Source: Allohahella marinimesophila (GTDB lineage: Bacteria > Pseudomonadota > Gammaproteobacteria > Pseudomonadales > Oleiphilaceae). Taken from it: 64,000 nt of DNA. Made by a program: the position numbers and the translations under genes. Where the stretch lies: assembly GCF_039538005.1 (NCBI RefSeq), contig NZ_BAABBO010000001.1:434001-498000 (forward strand), given 5' to 3'. Below, piece after piece: positions 46,312 through 53,793 of this stretch (its first letter is position 1; every line of letters begins with the position of its first letter). The notes beneath the pieces are model-generated. The model worked only from the letters and a program-made list of their open reading frames with translations, searched no databases and was not told the origin of the DNA.

Positions 46312-46725
46312 ATGAGCGAATTACTGCTTCGACATCAGTTCAGCGTTCTGCTCGTCATCTCGATCATTGCCATCGTCGCCATTGGTTTTTCAATTCTGAC
46401 ACTGGCTTATCTGGTTCGTGTGCGCAGGGATTGTCAGCGTCTGCAATCCCAGGTCGAGGTGCAGCAGGAAAAACTGCAGATTCTTGCTGAAGGCGAGCGA
46501 GGGGTTGGCCGGCGCGTTGTCATGCTCAGTCAGCGCTTGCAGAAGAGTGAGCAGTCGCAACAGTCGGTGAACCACGCGTCCACCGATGGGCAATTCGACC
46601 TCGCTGAAGCGGAAAAGCTCGTTAATGCCGGGGCCACCGCCGATGATCTGGTCAGGACCTGCCATCTCTCACCCGCCGATGCCGAATTGCTGATTGCGCT
46701 GCGCCGCACAGAGCGCCGAATCTAG
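46312..46725 (+). CDS. DUF2802 membrane-anchored protein
   Basis: A 137-residue protein with one N-terminal membrane helix (about 11-35), a coiled coil (about 38-85) and a C-terminal DUF2802 helix-turn-helix-like region (about 95-135, AEKLVNAGATADDLVRTC then LSPADAELLIALR). The same gene closes the chemotaxis cluster in Pseudomonas. Its role is not established. The C-terminal pattern resembles that of SwrB-type motility proteins in having a LVxxGxxxxDIxxxCxLSxxEAELL-like layout. Confidence 0.85.
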   Translation: MSELLLRHQFSVLLVISIIAIVAIGFSILTLAYLVRVRRDCQRLQSQVEVQQEKLQILAEGERGVGRRVVMLSQRLQKSEQSQQSVNHASTDGQFDLAEAEKLVNAGATADDLVRTCHLSPADAELLIALRRTERRI

Positions 46726-46849
46726 GGCCCTTCAACTGAGACTTATGGTCGGGTAGCGCAATTCCCGGTCTTCTGCGTACTCATACAGTGAGATGCGGCA
46801 AAGCTTGTCTGAAAGCCCCCGCAAAAGACTGAATACAAGGAGACCCTTT

Positions 46850-47332
46850 ATGCTTTCAAAAGACGAAACCGCTAAGCTGTGGAAAATGATCGAGCCCGTC
46901 GGTACAGGGATGCTGGCCAACTGGAACGGTGATTTTCTTCAAAGCCGTCCGATGCAACTGGTGCAGGACGAATTCAACGGTTCGCTTTATTTTTTCACCC
47001 ACAGATCTGATACCAAGGTTGATGAGATTCTGCACAATCGCGAAGTCAACGTCGCGTTCAGTGATCCCTCGAAGAAGACCTTCGTGTCGGTATCAGGTGT
47101 GGCGACGCTCGTGACCGATCAGAGCACGATCGATACCTACTGGAACGATGTTGTATCTGCCTGGTTTCCTGAAGGCAAGAACAGCCAGGATGTGGCGCTG
47201 CTGAAGATTGATACTTATCTTGCGCAATACTGGGATTCACCTTCGAGCAAGCTCGTGCAGCTTTTCAAGATCACCAAGGCAAATATCAAGGATGAAACGC
47301 CTAATATGGGTGAGAATAAGAAGCTGGGCTGA
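46850..47332 (+). CDS. Pyridoxamine 5'-phosphate oxidase-fold protein (general stress protein 26 type)
   Basis: A 160-residue split-barrel protein of the kind that binds FMN or a related cofactor. Typical stretches are the LANWNGDFLQSRPMQLVQDE strand pair, LYFFTHRSDTKVDEI and VNVAFSDPSKKTFVSVSGVA. The ending WFPEGKNSQDVALLKIDTYL, with a tryptophan-rich segment, is characteristic of the general-stress-protein-26 subgroup. The ATG at 46850 is chosen because of GGAG seven bases upstream. Substrate unknown. It stands alone between the chemotaxis block and glnK. Confidence 0.85.
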   Translation: MLSKDETAKLWKMIEPVGTGMLANWNGDFLQSRPMQLVQDEFNGSLYFFTHRSDTKVDEILHNREVNVAFSDPSKKTFVSVSGVATLVTDQSTIDTYWNDVVSAWFPEGKNSQDVALLKIDTYLAQYWDSPSSKLVQLFKITKANIKDETPNMGENKKLG

Positions 47333-47344
47333 TATATTACAGTA

Positions 47345-47373
47345 CGGGGACCCGCTCCAGAGCGCGGGGCCCC
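47345..47373 (+). terminator. Possible terminator after the PNPOx-fold gene
   Basis: GGGGACCCGCTC and GAGCGCGGGGCCCC can pair into a GC-rich stem with small bulges, about 13 bases after the stop. No T-run follows. Confidence 0.4.
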
Positions 47374-47497
47374 TGACGGCAGCGTCCAGCCATGGGCTAT
47401 ACTGCGGTCAGAGGCCATGATCAATGTGAAATCTTTTAAGCACCTCTCGGGGTTGACCAGGCACTTCATTTAATTCTGATCAAGAGCATTACGTACC

Positions 47498-47836
47498 ATG
47501 AAAATGATCATTGCTGTCATTAAACCGTTCAAGCTGGATGATGTCCGAACCAATCTCTCGGAAATCGGTGTCAATGGCCTGACTGTCGAAGAGGTCAAAG
47601 GCTTCGGACGGCAAAAGGGCCACACAGAGCTTTACCGCGGCGCAGAATACGTCGTTGATTTTCTGCCCAAGCTCAAGCTGATGATTGCCGTCGACGATAA
47701 TCAGGTCGACACAGCCATCGACGCGATCACGAAGGCGGCCAACACAGGCAAGATTGGAGACGGAAAGATTTTCGTCCAGTCGCTTGATCAGGTCGTCAGA
47801 ATCAGAACGGGCGAGACGGGTGTAGACGCGCTGTAG
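47498..47836 (+). CDS. glnK: Nitrogen regulatory protein PII, GlnK type
   Basis: A 112-residue PII signal protein. It reports 2-oxoglutarate, ATP/ADP and (through uridylylation) glutamine status. The T-loop TELYRGAEYVVDFLPK contains Tyr51, the uridylylation site. The ATP-binding TGKIGDGKIFV and the C-terminal RIRTGE motif are intact. The sequence is closer to GlnK than GlnB (VKGFGRQKGHTELYRGAEY). GlnK normally sits beside the ammonium channel gene amtB; here the next gene is an outer-membrane porin and no amtB is present. Confidence 0.94.
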   Translation: MKMIIAVIKPFKLDDVRTNLSEIGVNGLTVEEVKGFGRQKGHTELYRGAEYVVDFLPKLKLMIAVDDNQVDTAIDAITKAANTGKIGDGKIFVQSLDQVVRIRTGETGVDAL

Positions 47837-47857
47837 GCGCGTCACCAAGACATTACA

Positions 47858-47885
47858 CAGCGGTTATCTTGCTGCTAAACCGCTG
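47858..47885 (+). terminator. Possible terminator hairpin after glnK
   Basis: A perfect eight-base stem, CAGCGGTT and AACCGCTG, with a 12-base loop, 22 bases after the glnK stop. A T-rich stretch (GGATTTTTTC) follows about 14 bases later, which is late for a standard intrinsic terminator. Confidence 0.4.
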
Positions 47886-47941
47886 ATTTAAATGCCGGAT
47901 TTTTTCATCTCTTTAGTTGACTAGCGGCTGTTCCATGGCTA

Positions 47942-47975
47942 TACCTTGAGTTGTATCTCTACAACCTCAAGGGTA
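47942..47975 (+). promoter_or_regulatory. RNA hairpin over the porin ribosome binding site
   Basis: TACC-TTGAG-TTGTA (47942-47955) can pair with TACAACCTCAAGGGTA (47960-47975), leaving two single-base bulges and a short loop. The right arm contains AAGGG, the likely Shine-Dalgarno, and ends four bases before the ATG at 47980. Folded, the mRNA would hide the ribosome binding site. This suggests translational control by temperature, a small RNA with Hfq, or a protein. Confidence 0.5.
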
Positions 47976-47979
47976 TGCG

Positions 47980-49227
47980 ATGAAACTACCTGCATTTTCA
48001 CTGTGCGTCGGGTTGGTAATGCCATTTACCGCTCATGCGCTTGATGTCAACTCTATTGACATCAACGGTTTCGGCTCGATCATTGGCAGCATGACCAGTG
48101 ACGAGGATGAAAACCTCTACGGCATCGATGACGAATTCGATTTTCAGAACGAATCGCGCTTCGCAGTTCAGGTCAGCTCTCGTCTGAGTGAAAAGTGGTC
48201 GGCCACGGCTCAGATTCTGGCGCGTGGTGAAGATCAGTACGATCCAACCTTTGAATGGGCCTATCTATCTTATGAAGCCACTTCGAACCTCAAGCTGTTC
48301 TTCGGGCGCCAACGCTTCAAGCAGTACAAATATTCCGGCTACGTGGATGTCGGTTATGCTTATCCATGGCTGAGACTGCCGCAGGGCGTATACTCGGTAC
48401 CGTTCTCCTCCGGCGACGGCGTCGGTGCAGCGTATCAGACCTATGCTGGGGATCTCGAAGTCAATCTTCAGTACAACATCCTCGGTTCGACAATCGATGA
48501 TTTCGTTCCTTCTACCGGAGGTAACCCATCGACGATAGACATTCAGTTGAGCCATATTCTTTCGCTCGATTTCAACTTTCAGCAATTCAACTTTGGCGCG
48601 AACTTCGCCTACATTCCTGAACTCTCGTACGACATTCTAGGGGCAGACCCCCGTCTACAGGGCGTGTTCGGCCAAAATCAGGCTGGTCAGGACGCACTGG
48701 ACGGTCTGGTGGCCCAGGGTCTGATCAGCGGCGCCATCGCGAATGACGTTCGTGATCTTAAGAACGACGATATCGAGGTGTTCACCTGGGATTTGTATGC
48801 TGGTTGGGATAATGGCGATGTGTTCGTCCTTGCCGAGTACAGCGATCAGAACTTCAGCGAATCAAGTCTTGCGGATCAGGAATCCTGGTATTTCACCGGC
48901 GGTTACAGATTCGGTCAATATACCTTCCACGCTACCTATGGCCAGGACAAGAACGACGCCAGCACTGATGCTGCTGACCAGTTGGCCTCTGCTGTAAACG
49001 CGGCGGTGCCGCCAGGATTCCAGCCAGACAGCCTGGTGGGTCTCGTTGCGGGGGTCAATGCGCTTCAGAACGCTCAGGTAGAAGACAGTGAGTTCTACAT
49101 CTTCGGCGTCAGATATGACTTCGATGCCGCCGTTGCCCTGAAGGCGGACTACACCACGGTGATGGATGACGACAATCCACAGCGCGAGGCAGAAATTTTT
49201 GCCGTCGGCCTTGACTTTGTATTCTAA
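47980..49227 (+). CDS. Outer-membrane beta-barrel porin
   Basis: A 415-residue exported protein. A signal peptide ends at about residue 20 (TAHALD). Alternating aromatic/polar strands follow through the length (for example RFAVQVSSRLSEKWSATAQI, WAYLSYEATSNLKLFFGRQR, FTWDLYAGWDNGDVFVLAEY). The C-terminal residue is phenylalanine (VGLDFVF), the signal for the Bam machinery. The family resembles porins found beside small PstS-like proteins in marine gammaproteobacteria. Substrate unknown. The gene is 13 bases upstream of the PstS-like gene and probably in one operon with it. Confidence 0.85.
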   Translation: MKLPAFSLCVGLVMPFTAHALDVNSIDINGFGSIIGSMTSDEDENLYGIDDEFDFQNESRFAVQVSSRLSEKWSATAQILARGEDQYDPTFEWAYLSYEATSNLKLFFGRQRFKQYKYSGYVDVGYAYPWLRLPQGVYSVPFSSGDGVGAAYQTYAGDLEVNLQYNILGSTIDDFVPSTGGNPSTIDIQLSHILSLDFNFQQFNFGANFAYIPELSYDILGADPRLQGVFGQNQAGQDALDGLVAQGLISGAIANDVRDLKNDDIEVFTWDLYAGWDNGDVFVLAEYSDQNFSESSLADQESWYFTGGYRFGQYTFHATYGQDKNDASTDAADQLASAVNAAVPPGFQPDSLVGLVAGVNALQNAQVEDSEFYIFGVRYDFDAAVALKADYTTVMDDDNPQREAEIFAVGLDFVF

Positions 49228-49240
49228 CGGGGTGTTGACA

Positions 49241-49657
49241 ATGAGAGCTATTCAAGTACTGACTACCCTGTGTCTGACGACTTTTGCTGCCGTGTCTTTT
49301 GCTGAAGTGTCTGTGATTGTTCATCCGTCGAACTCAGCGACTGTTGATGCCACAGCCATCGAGCGAATATTCCTTGGCAAGGAAAAGTCCTTCAGCAACG
49401 GCGCGAAGGCTGTTCCGGTAAACCTGGAGTCTTCTGCTGCGGAACGCGAAGAATTCGAGACGAAAGTGCTCGACAAGAGTTCGTCGCAGCTCAAGGCCTA
49501 CTGGTCGAAACTGATCTTCACAGGCAAAGGCACTCAACCGTCCGAAGCCACTGTGAGTGAGATGATCGAGCTGGTATCCAGCAATCCCAACATCATTGGT
49601 TATGTACCAAGCAGTGCCGTGACCGACGCTGTAAAGGTTGTGCATACTGCGCAGTAA
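49241..49657 (+). CDS. Small PstS-like periplasmic substrate-binding protein
   Basis: A 138-residue secreted protein: a signal peptide ends at about residue 21 (VSFAEV). The remainder matches the N-terminal lobe of phosphate-binding proteins (VIVHPSN, IERIFLGKEKSFSNG, LKAYWSKLIFTGKGTQP, IGYVPSSAVTD). At this size it is only half a normal PstS and lacks a complete two-lobe cleft, so phosphate transport is doubtful. It may instead assist the adjacent porin or a sensor. The ATG at 49241 has GGGGTG upstream. A strong terminator follows. Confidence 0.82.
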   Translation: MRAIQVLTTLCLTTFAAVSFAEVSVIVHPSNSATVDATAIERIFLGKEKSFSNGAKAVPVNLESSAAEREEFETKVLDKSSSQLKAYWSKLIFTGKGTQPSEATVSEMIELVSSNPNIIGYVPSSAVTDAVKVVHTAQ

Positions 49658-49675
49658 ATAATGCGCTGATGAATC

Positions 49676-49701
49676 AAAGGCTGCCTCGGCAGCCTTTTTT
49701 T
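49676..49701 (+). terminator. Rho-independent terminator after the porin operon
   Basis: GGCTGCC-TC-GGCAGCC followed by seven T, a textbook intrinsic terminator 20 bases after the PstS-like gene stop. The preceding AAA and following TTT extend the stem. Confidence 0.92.
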
Positions 49702-49794
49702 ATGCGTCTGCAAAAGCACTCACGACGTATCAACTGCTGGGCTGACTCCATTCATATTCCTTATCGGAGTCACTACTCCACCTTACGGGCATAC

Positions 49795-50505
49795 ATGACT
49801 TCCTTTACTGACTTTCACAATATCCGATTGCTGACCTTCGACCTGGATAATACGCTGTGGGATGTGTGGCCGGTTATCGACCGCGCCAATCTGGCGTTCA
49901 GAACCTGGCTGGAAGCAACCCACCCAGAATTGCACCCGCTGTATCATGATGATGCCGTGCAACTAGCACGCACTGCAATTCTGGAAGAGGACCCCTCCCT
50001 TGGTCGGCAGCCTTCCCGTTTCAGGCGTAAACTGATGCAGCAAGTACTGGCACCCGCTTCACTCAGCCCAAAAATGCTGGATGAGGTGACCGAAGCCGGT
50101 TTTGAAGTGTTCTTCGCTGAGCGCAACCGCATCGATCTTTTCCCCTTTGCCCGTGAAGTGCTCGAGTCACTCAGCCGTCAATATGAAATCATCGCCATTA
50201 GCAACGGCAATGCTGATCTCGAGCGGGTAGGGCTGAAGCAGTACTTCAAGGGACATCTGATTGCCGAACAGACCATGCGGCCGAAGCCTGAGCCTTATAT
50301 GTTCGAAGAAGCCTTGCGCATGGCAGGCGTCGAAGCTCACGAAGGTCTTCATATCGGCGATCATGCAGAAGAGGATGTCGATGCGGCTCTGGCAGTAGGC
50401 ATGAAGGCGATCTGGTTCAATCCTGAAGGCGCCCCCCGCGAGGACGACGTGCCGGTGGTCAGAGATCTCTCCACATTGCATCAATTGCTCGACCGCTCAT
50501 CCTGA
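49795..50505 (+). CDS. HAD-family phosphatase, YigB-like
   Basis: A 236-residue haloacid-dehalogenase hydrolase. Motif I is FDLDNTLWD, motif II ISNGN, motif III the lysine of MRPKPEPYMF, and motif IV HIGDHAEEDVDAA. A helical C1 cap lies between motifs I and II. The pattern resembles E. coli YigB, which dephosphorylates a riboflavin precursor and other small phosphates. The same substrate is plausible but not shown. The ATG at 49795 begins close to motif I; an upstream reading would overlap the terminator. The last nine bases overlap the convergent M23 gene. Confidence 0.85.
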   Translation: MTSFTDFHNIRLLTFDLDNTLWDVWPVIDRANLAFRTWLEATHPELHPLYHDDAVQLARTAILEEDPSLGRQPSRFRRKLMQQVLAPASLSPKMLDEVTEAGFEVFFAERNRIDLFPFAREVLESLSRQYEIIAISNGNADLERVGLKQYFKGHLIAEQTMRPKPEPYMFEEALRMAGVEAHEGLHIGDHAEEDVDAALAVGMKAIWFNPEGAPREDDVPVVRDLSTLHQLLDRSS

Positions 50506-51777
50506 GTCCGTTTCAGGCCTTGCGCTCACTGGCGCCCTGAGAAACTCCCCGGACACGTAGCCAGTACTGCCTTCCAGGGTTCGTACGCGATACCAGGCGC
50601 CTGCTCTGGCTACAATGGCGACCCGTTGTCCAGCGATGAGTTGTTCAAGCATGGGGTCGGCTGTGGAGGGGCCAGCGCGGACGTTGAGTCGTGCAGCATC
50701 CACTTCGAGAATTGGCGCCGGCTGCGGGCTATTGTCGGTGAGTTCAGGTCGGCTATTACTACGCAGGCTGATCATCGGCAGAGGATCTACCGGTCCACTG
50801 AATGTCGCATAAACGCCAAAATGCAGGTGGGGCGGTGTGAGCCGGGCATTGCCGGTGTTTCCCACGGTGCCAATTACATCGCCCGCTTTGAGCCGGTCAC
50901 CAGCCGCAACAGAAATACTGTCCAGGTGGGCGTAGTAATAACGATGACCCTGACTGGCTGATCGCTGCCAGACATGCAGGCCACCTAGAGGCGTATCCCC
51001 AGTCCGGGCTACCGTTCCATCGGCTACGGCAAGCACTGCAGTGCCCCGCGGTGCGAAGATATCGACACCGTGATGGGCACGGCGCCCACCATCACGCGGC
51101 GCACCGAAAAAGCTTCTCACGGCGGTGTTGTCTCTCTCAAACACCGGGAAGGCAAGAGCAGAGCGAACGCTGATCGTGATATTGAAGCGACCCGCAGCCA
51201 GAAGCTCAGGCTGTATCAGTAGGGTGTACTCACCGTCCGCGTCCACCTGCCAGAAGGCCCGATCGATTTGCGATTCATCAGCTTCGCTATGATCGATCTC
51301 ATTTCCCTCGGATTCTGAGCCCTCATCGTGGGGCTTGAGCCAGGCATGAGGTTCTGCCTGAGGATCCGAATAGACTTCATGGAAAACTTTTCCCTGGCTG
51401 CCTGCGGTAGACTGATCCAGGGGATTAATCAGGGATGGTGGGACTTCGCCATTCGCAGCGTTGAGCGCATCATACGGCAAGCTCTGAACCATGACGTGAA
51501 GAAACTGATCTTCAAGCAGGCTGACTCGATAGGCGAGCGCACGTGGTGTCGCCTGTTCGACCCAGATGGTCTCGCTCACCGGTAATGCCAGTCTGGCCGG
51601 CGCATTGAGCGCTGAACGAGCCGCCGTCTGCCATTCATCTACGAGTCGAGTTTGCAGAAGGCCGCCATTTTCAAGCCCCGCCAGATAGTGTTCACGAGGT
51701 GAGCTACGTTGAAGGTCTGGAACAGAGCAGGCTGACAGCGCCGCCCATGCCAGCGTTAGGAGAGCGGGTCGAAGCAT
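50497..51777 (-). CDS. M23 peptidase lipoprotein with SH3b domain
   Basis: A 426-residue predicted lipoprotein (lipobox LSAC, Cys17). A variable N-terminal region (about 20-200) precedes a LytM domain (about 215-335). The zinc site HHGVDIFA, the catalytic YYYAHLDS and PPHLHFGVY are all intact, so active endopeptidase function is likely. A bacterial SH3 domain (about 355-415, ARLNVRAGPSTADPMLEQL) follows and probably binds cell wall. It is convergent with the HAD gene and divergent from the DUF1338 gene. Unlike the M23 protein at 9.1 kb it retains both histidines of HxH. Confidence 0.88.
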   Translation of the reverse strand: MLRPALLTLAWAALSACSVPDLQRSSPREHYLAGLENGGLLQTRLVDEWQTAARSALNAPARLALPVSETIWVEQATPRALAYRVSLLEDQFLHVMVQSLPYDALNAANGEVPPSLINPLDQSTAGSQGKVFHEVYSDPQAEPHAWLKPHDEGSESEGNEIDHSEADESQIDRAFWQVDADGEYTLLIQPELLAAGRFNITISVRSALAFPVFERDNTAVRSFFGAPRDGGRRAHHGVDIFAPRGTAVLAVADGTVARTGDTPLGGLHVWQRSASQGHRYYYAHLDSISVAAGDRLKAGDVIGTVGNTGNARLTPPHLHFGVYATFSGPVDPLPMISLRSNSRPELTDNSPQPAPILEVDAARLNVRAGPSTADPMLEQLIAGQRVAIVARAGAWYRVRTLEGSTGYVSGEFLRAPVSARPETDSG

Positions 51778-51950
51778 AGGCGATCTCGGGAAGATTGAAG
51801 CATACTCTTTTACTTACGAAGCGAAGGTCTTTGTAGACGAACTCAGGCTTCAGCTGGCGATTACAGCTTGTTCAGGATGCACCAATGATTCAAGAGGCGT
51901 AGCATGGACCTCAAGACAAATTGTGTATTTCCCCGATAGAGGAGTGAACC

Positions 51951-53036
51951 ATGAGGCAAGAGCAAGCGTCATCGACGGATGAATCCGGCGAGCAGACCAC
52001 CTTTCGCCAGCAGCTTCGCGAATTGTTGAAGAACGGACTTGGCTGGGACGACTCGACGCTGGATACAATTATCAACGGTGTTCAGCACCCGAGTCCGCTT
52101 GCGTCGTCGGAACGTGACGGTATCCACCGCAGCTTGATTGCTCATGCGATGAATCTTGCGCTTTTGCATCGTCTGCTCGAGCGAGTACCCGACGGCGCTG
52201 CCTACGTTCGAGAAAAGTGGCAGGGAGGCGGCAAGGTCATGCTCGACCACGGCGCTCTGCGCACAGTGCGGTATCAGCGTCATCATGAAGCTGGGCTGCC
52301 ATCAGGTCACCTGGCTTTCAAGCGGATCCTCGAGCCGCTGGGGTACCACCTGGCCGGCGAGTACCCGCTCGAGAAAATCAGAATGTGTGGCTTCGTATAC
52401 GCCTCTGAGGATCTGCCCGACAGTCTGTCGCAGTTCTTCGTCAGTGAGCTTTACCCGGAACAGTTTTCAGAGCAATTCCAGGCTGTTGTGACCACCATTC
52501 TGGGTACTGAGCAGGATCCGCTCAGCTCAGATGATGATAGCCTCCTGGAGCAATTATCCGAGCACCATGTGCTGCCAATGAACGACGCGGTCAAACTGTT
52601 GCCAAAACTGGTGGGCTGTTTCGAGCGGTATCACGAATTGCCCAGCCTCGAGGATTATCATCTGCTGAAGACCGAGTCCCGTGAGATGGCATGGATCAGC
52701 ACCGAAGGCAACGTTTTCAATCATGCCACCGACCGCGTAGATGACATCAAGGCGGTAGAGGCAGTACAGCGCGAAAAAGGCCGGGCGATCAAGCCGGAGA
52801 TCGAAGTGGCCCGTCACGCCAAGGTTCAGCAGACGGCATTTCACGCGGCGCCGGTATCACGGCCGATGACTTCGGTGGAACAGGCGCAACCGAGTGAGGA
52901 TGCGCTCTGGGTACCCGGCTCCTTTTTCGAGTTCATTCAGCGCGGCGAAATCGTGGATAACGAGGGCAGGCGTTCACTGGATTTACGCTTCGATAGTTCC
53001 AACGCTCAGGGTATCTTCAGGATGACGTCGAGCTGA
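51951..53036 (+). CDS. DUF1338 family 2-oxoadipate dioxygenase/decarboxylase-like protein
   Basis: A 361-residue member of the DUF1338/HglS family, iron(II)-dependent enzymes that convert 2-oxoadipate to D-2-hydroxyglutarate in lysine breakdown. Candidate metal ligands are the His in VMLDHGALRTV (about residue 100), the His in WISTEGNVFNHATDRV (about 260) and the Glu in GSFFEFIQRG (about 325), in the H-H-E order of the family. It is shorter than characterised HglS (about 460), so the substrate may differ. A Shine-Dalgarno AGAGGAG precedes the ATG. Its 3' end overlaps the convergent lutC by 20 bases. Confidence 0.83.
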   Translation: MRQEQASSTDESGEQTTFRQQLRELLKNGLGWDDSTLDTIINGVQHPSPLASSERDGIHRSLIAHAMNLALLHRLLERVPDGAAYVREKWQGGGKVMLDHGALRTVRYQRHHEAGLPSGHLAFKRILEPLGYHLAGEYPLEKIRMCGFVYASEDLPDSLSQFFVSELYPEQFSEQFQAVVTTILGTEQDPLSSDDDSLLEQLSEHHVLPMNDAVKLLPKLVGCFERYHELPSLEDYHLLKTESREMAWISTEGNVFNHATDRVDDIKAVEAVQREKGRAIKPEIEVARHAKVQQTAFHAAPVSRPMTSVEQAQPSEDALWVPGSFFEFIQRGEIVDNEGRRSLDLRFDSSNAQGIFRMTSS

Positions 53037-53793
53037 ACTGCGCCAGGTCATCGATCAGCATGACGATCAGCCGCTTTGGTCCGTGAGCACCATAGGCCAG
53101 CGTCTGCTGAATGTCTGCGGTCTTCGATGGTCCCGATACGAAGATGATATTCGCTGGGAGCGGCCGCTGGCGAAAGACAGCGTTTGTGGCCATACACTCG
53201 GCCATGTTCGACTGAATCGCAGAGTAGCGAAGGGTAACAGCGTGCACCGGCGGTACCAGTGACAGCAGTCTTGGCTGAGTGGGCGAACTGAATAGAAGCA
53301 GTGTCCCTGTGTCAGCAATGCCCGCTGTTGCATGGCTCAGGCCAGCATCGATATTGTGGAACAGTGCTGCCTTGTCAGGCCATTGTCTGGTCCCTGCCTG
53401 ATCTGCTGGCAAAGGATACTCGCCTGAATAATGCCTCAGCTTCAGCGCCCCTGGCTGCCTGTCGCCAATGTAAGTGCTGAACATCCGACCGGCCTCACAA
53501 GCGGGATGGCATAACCAGGTTCGGAGCTGCTCTGCCTGCGCCAGGGTCGCCAGCGTATGGGGCCAATCGTCTTCACGCACATGTAGGACTTCAGCGTGTG
53601 AGGCTAACAAGGCATCAGCCAGCTGAGAGACCAGCTGACGCTGCTGTTTCGCACTGCGTGGGCGCGCGCTCGAATCTGATTCTGAAGCACTTGGTGTCAT
53701 CGGCAGATTGTCCGCTGGTGCGGTCTCTGGCTGCGCTGTCGTGAGGCGATCGAGAATCCGTTCGCGCGCGCTCTGTTGCTCTGAGTCAGACAT
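53017..53793 (-). CDS. lutC: LutC/YkgG-type LUD-domain protein of lactate oxidation
   Basis: A 258-residue LUD-domain protein, the third component of the LutABC iron-sulfur L-lactate dehydrogenase system. The family signature is the C-terminal SGPSKTADIQQTLAYGAHGP. The N-terminal 50 residues are low-complexity and longer than usual. It overlaps lutB by eight bases, so the operon order is lutA-lutB-lutC, read leftward. Confidence 0.9.
   Translation of the reverse strand: MSDSEQQSARERILDRLTTAQPETAPADNLPMTPSASESDSSARPRSAKQQRQLVSQLADALLASHAEVLHVREDDWPHTLATLAQAEQLRTWLCHPACEAGRMFSTYIGDRQPGALKLRHYSGEYPLPADQAGTRQWPDKAALFHNIDAGLSHATAGIADTGTLLLFSSPTQPRLLSLVPPVHAVTLRYSAIQSNMAECMATNAVFRQRPLPANIIFVSGPSKTADIQQTLAYGAHGPKRLIVMLIDDLAQFSSTSS

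Noticed and set aside
47440..47490. A sigma-54 promoter before glnK
   Set aside because: AGGCAC is present near 47459, but the expected GC at the -12 element is missing, so it does not fit the consensus. Nitrogen control of glnK here remains open.
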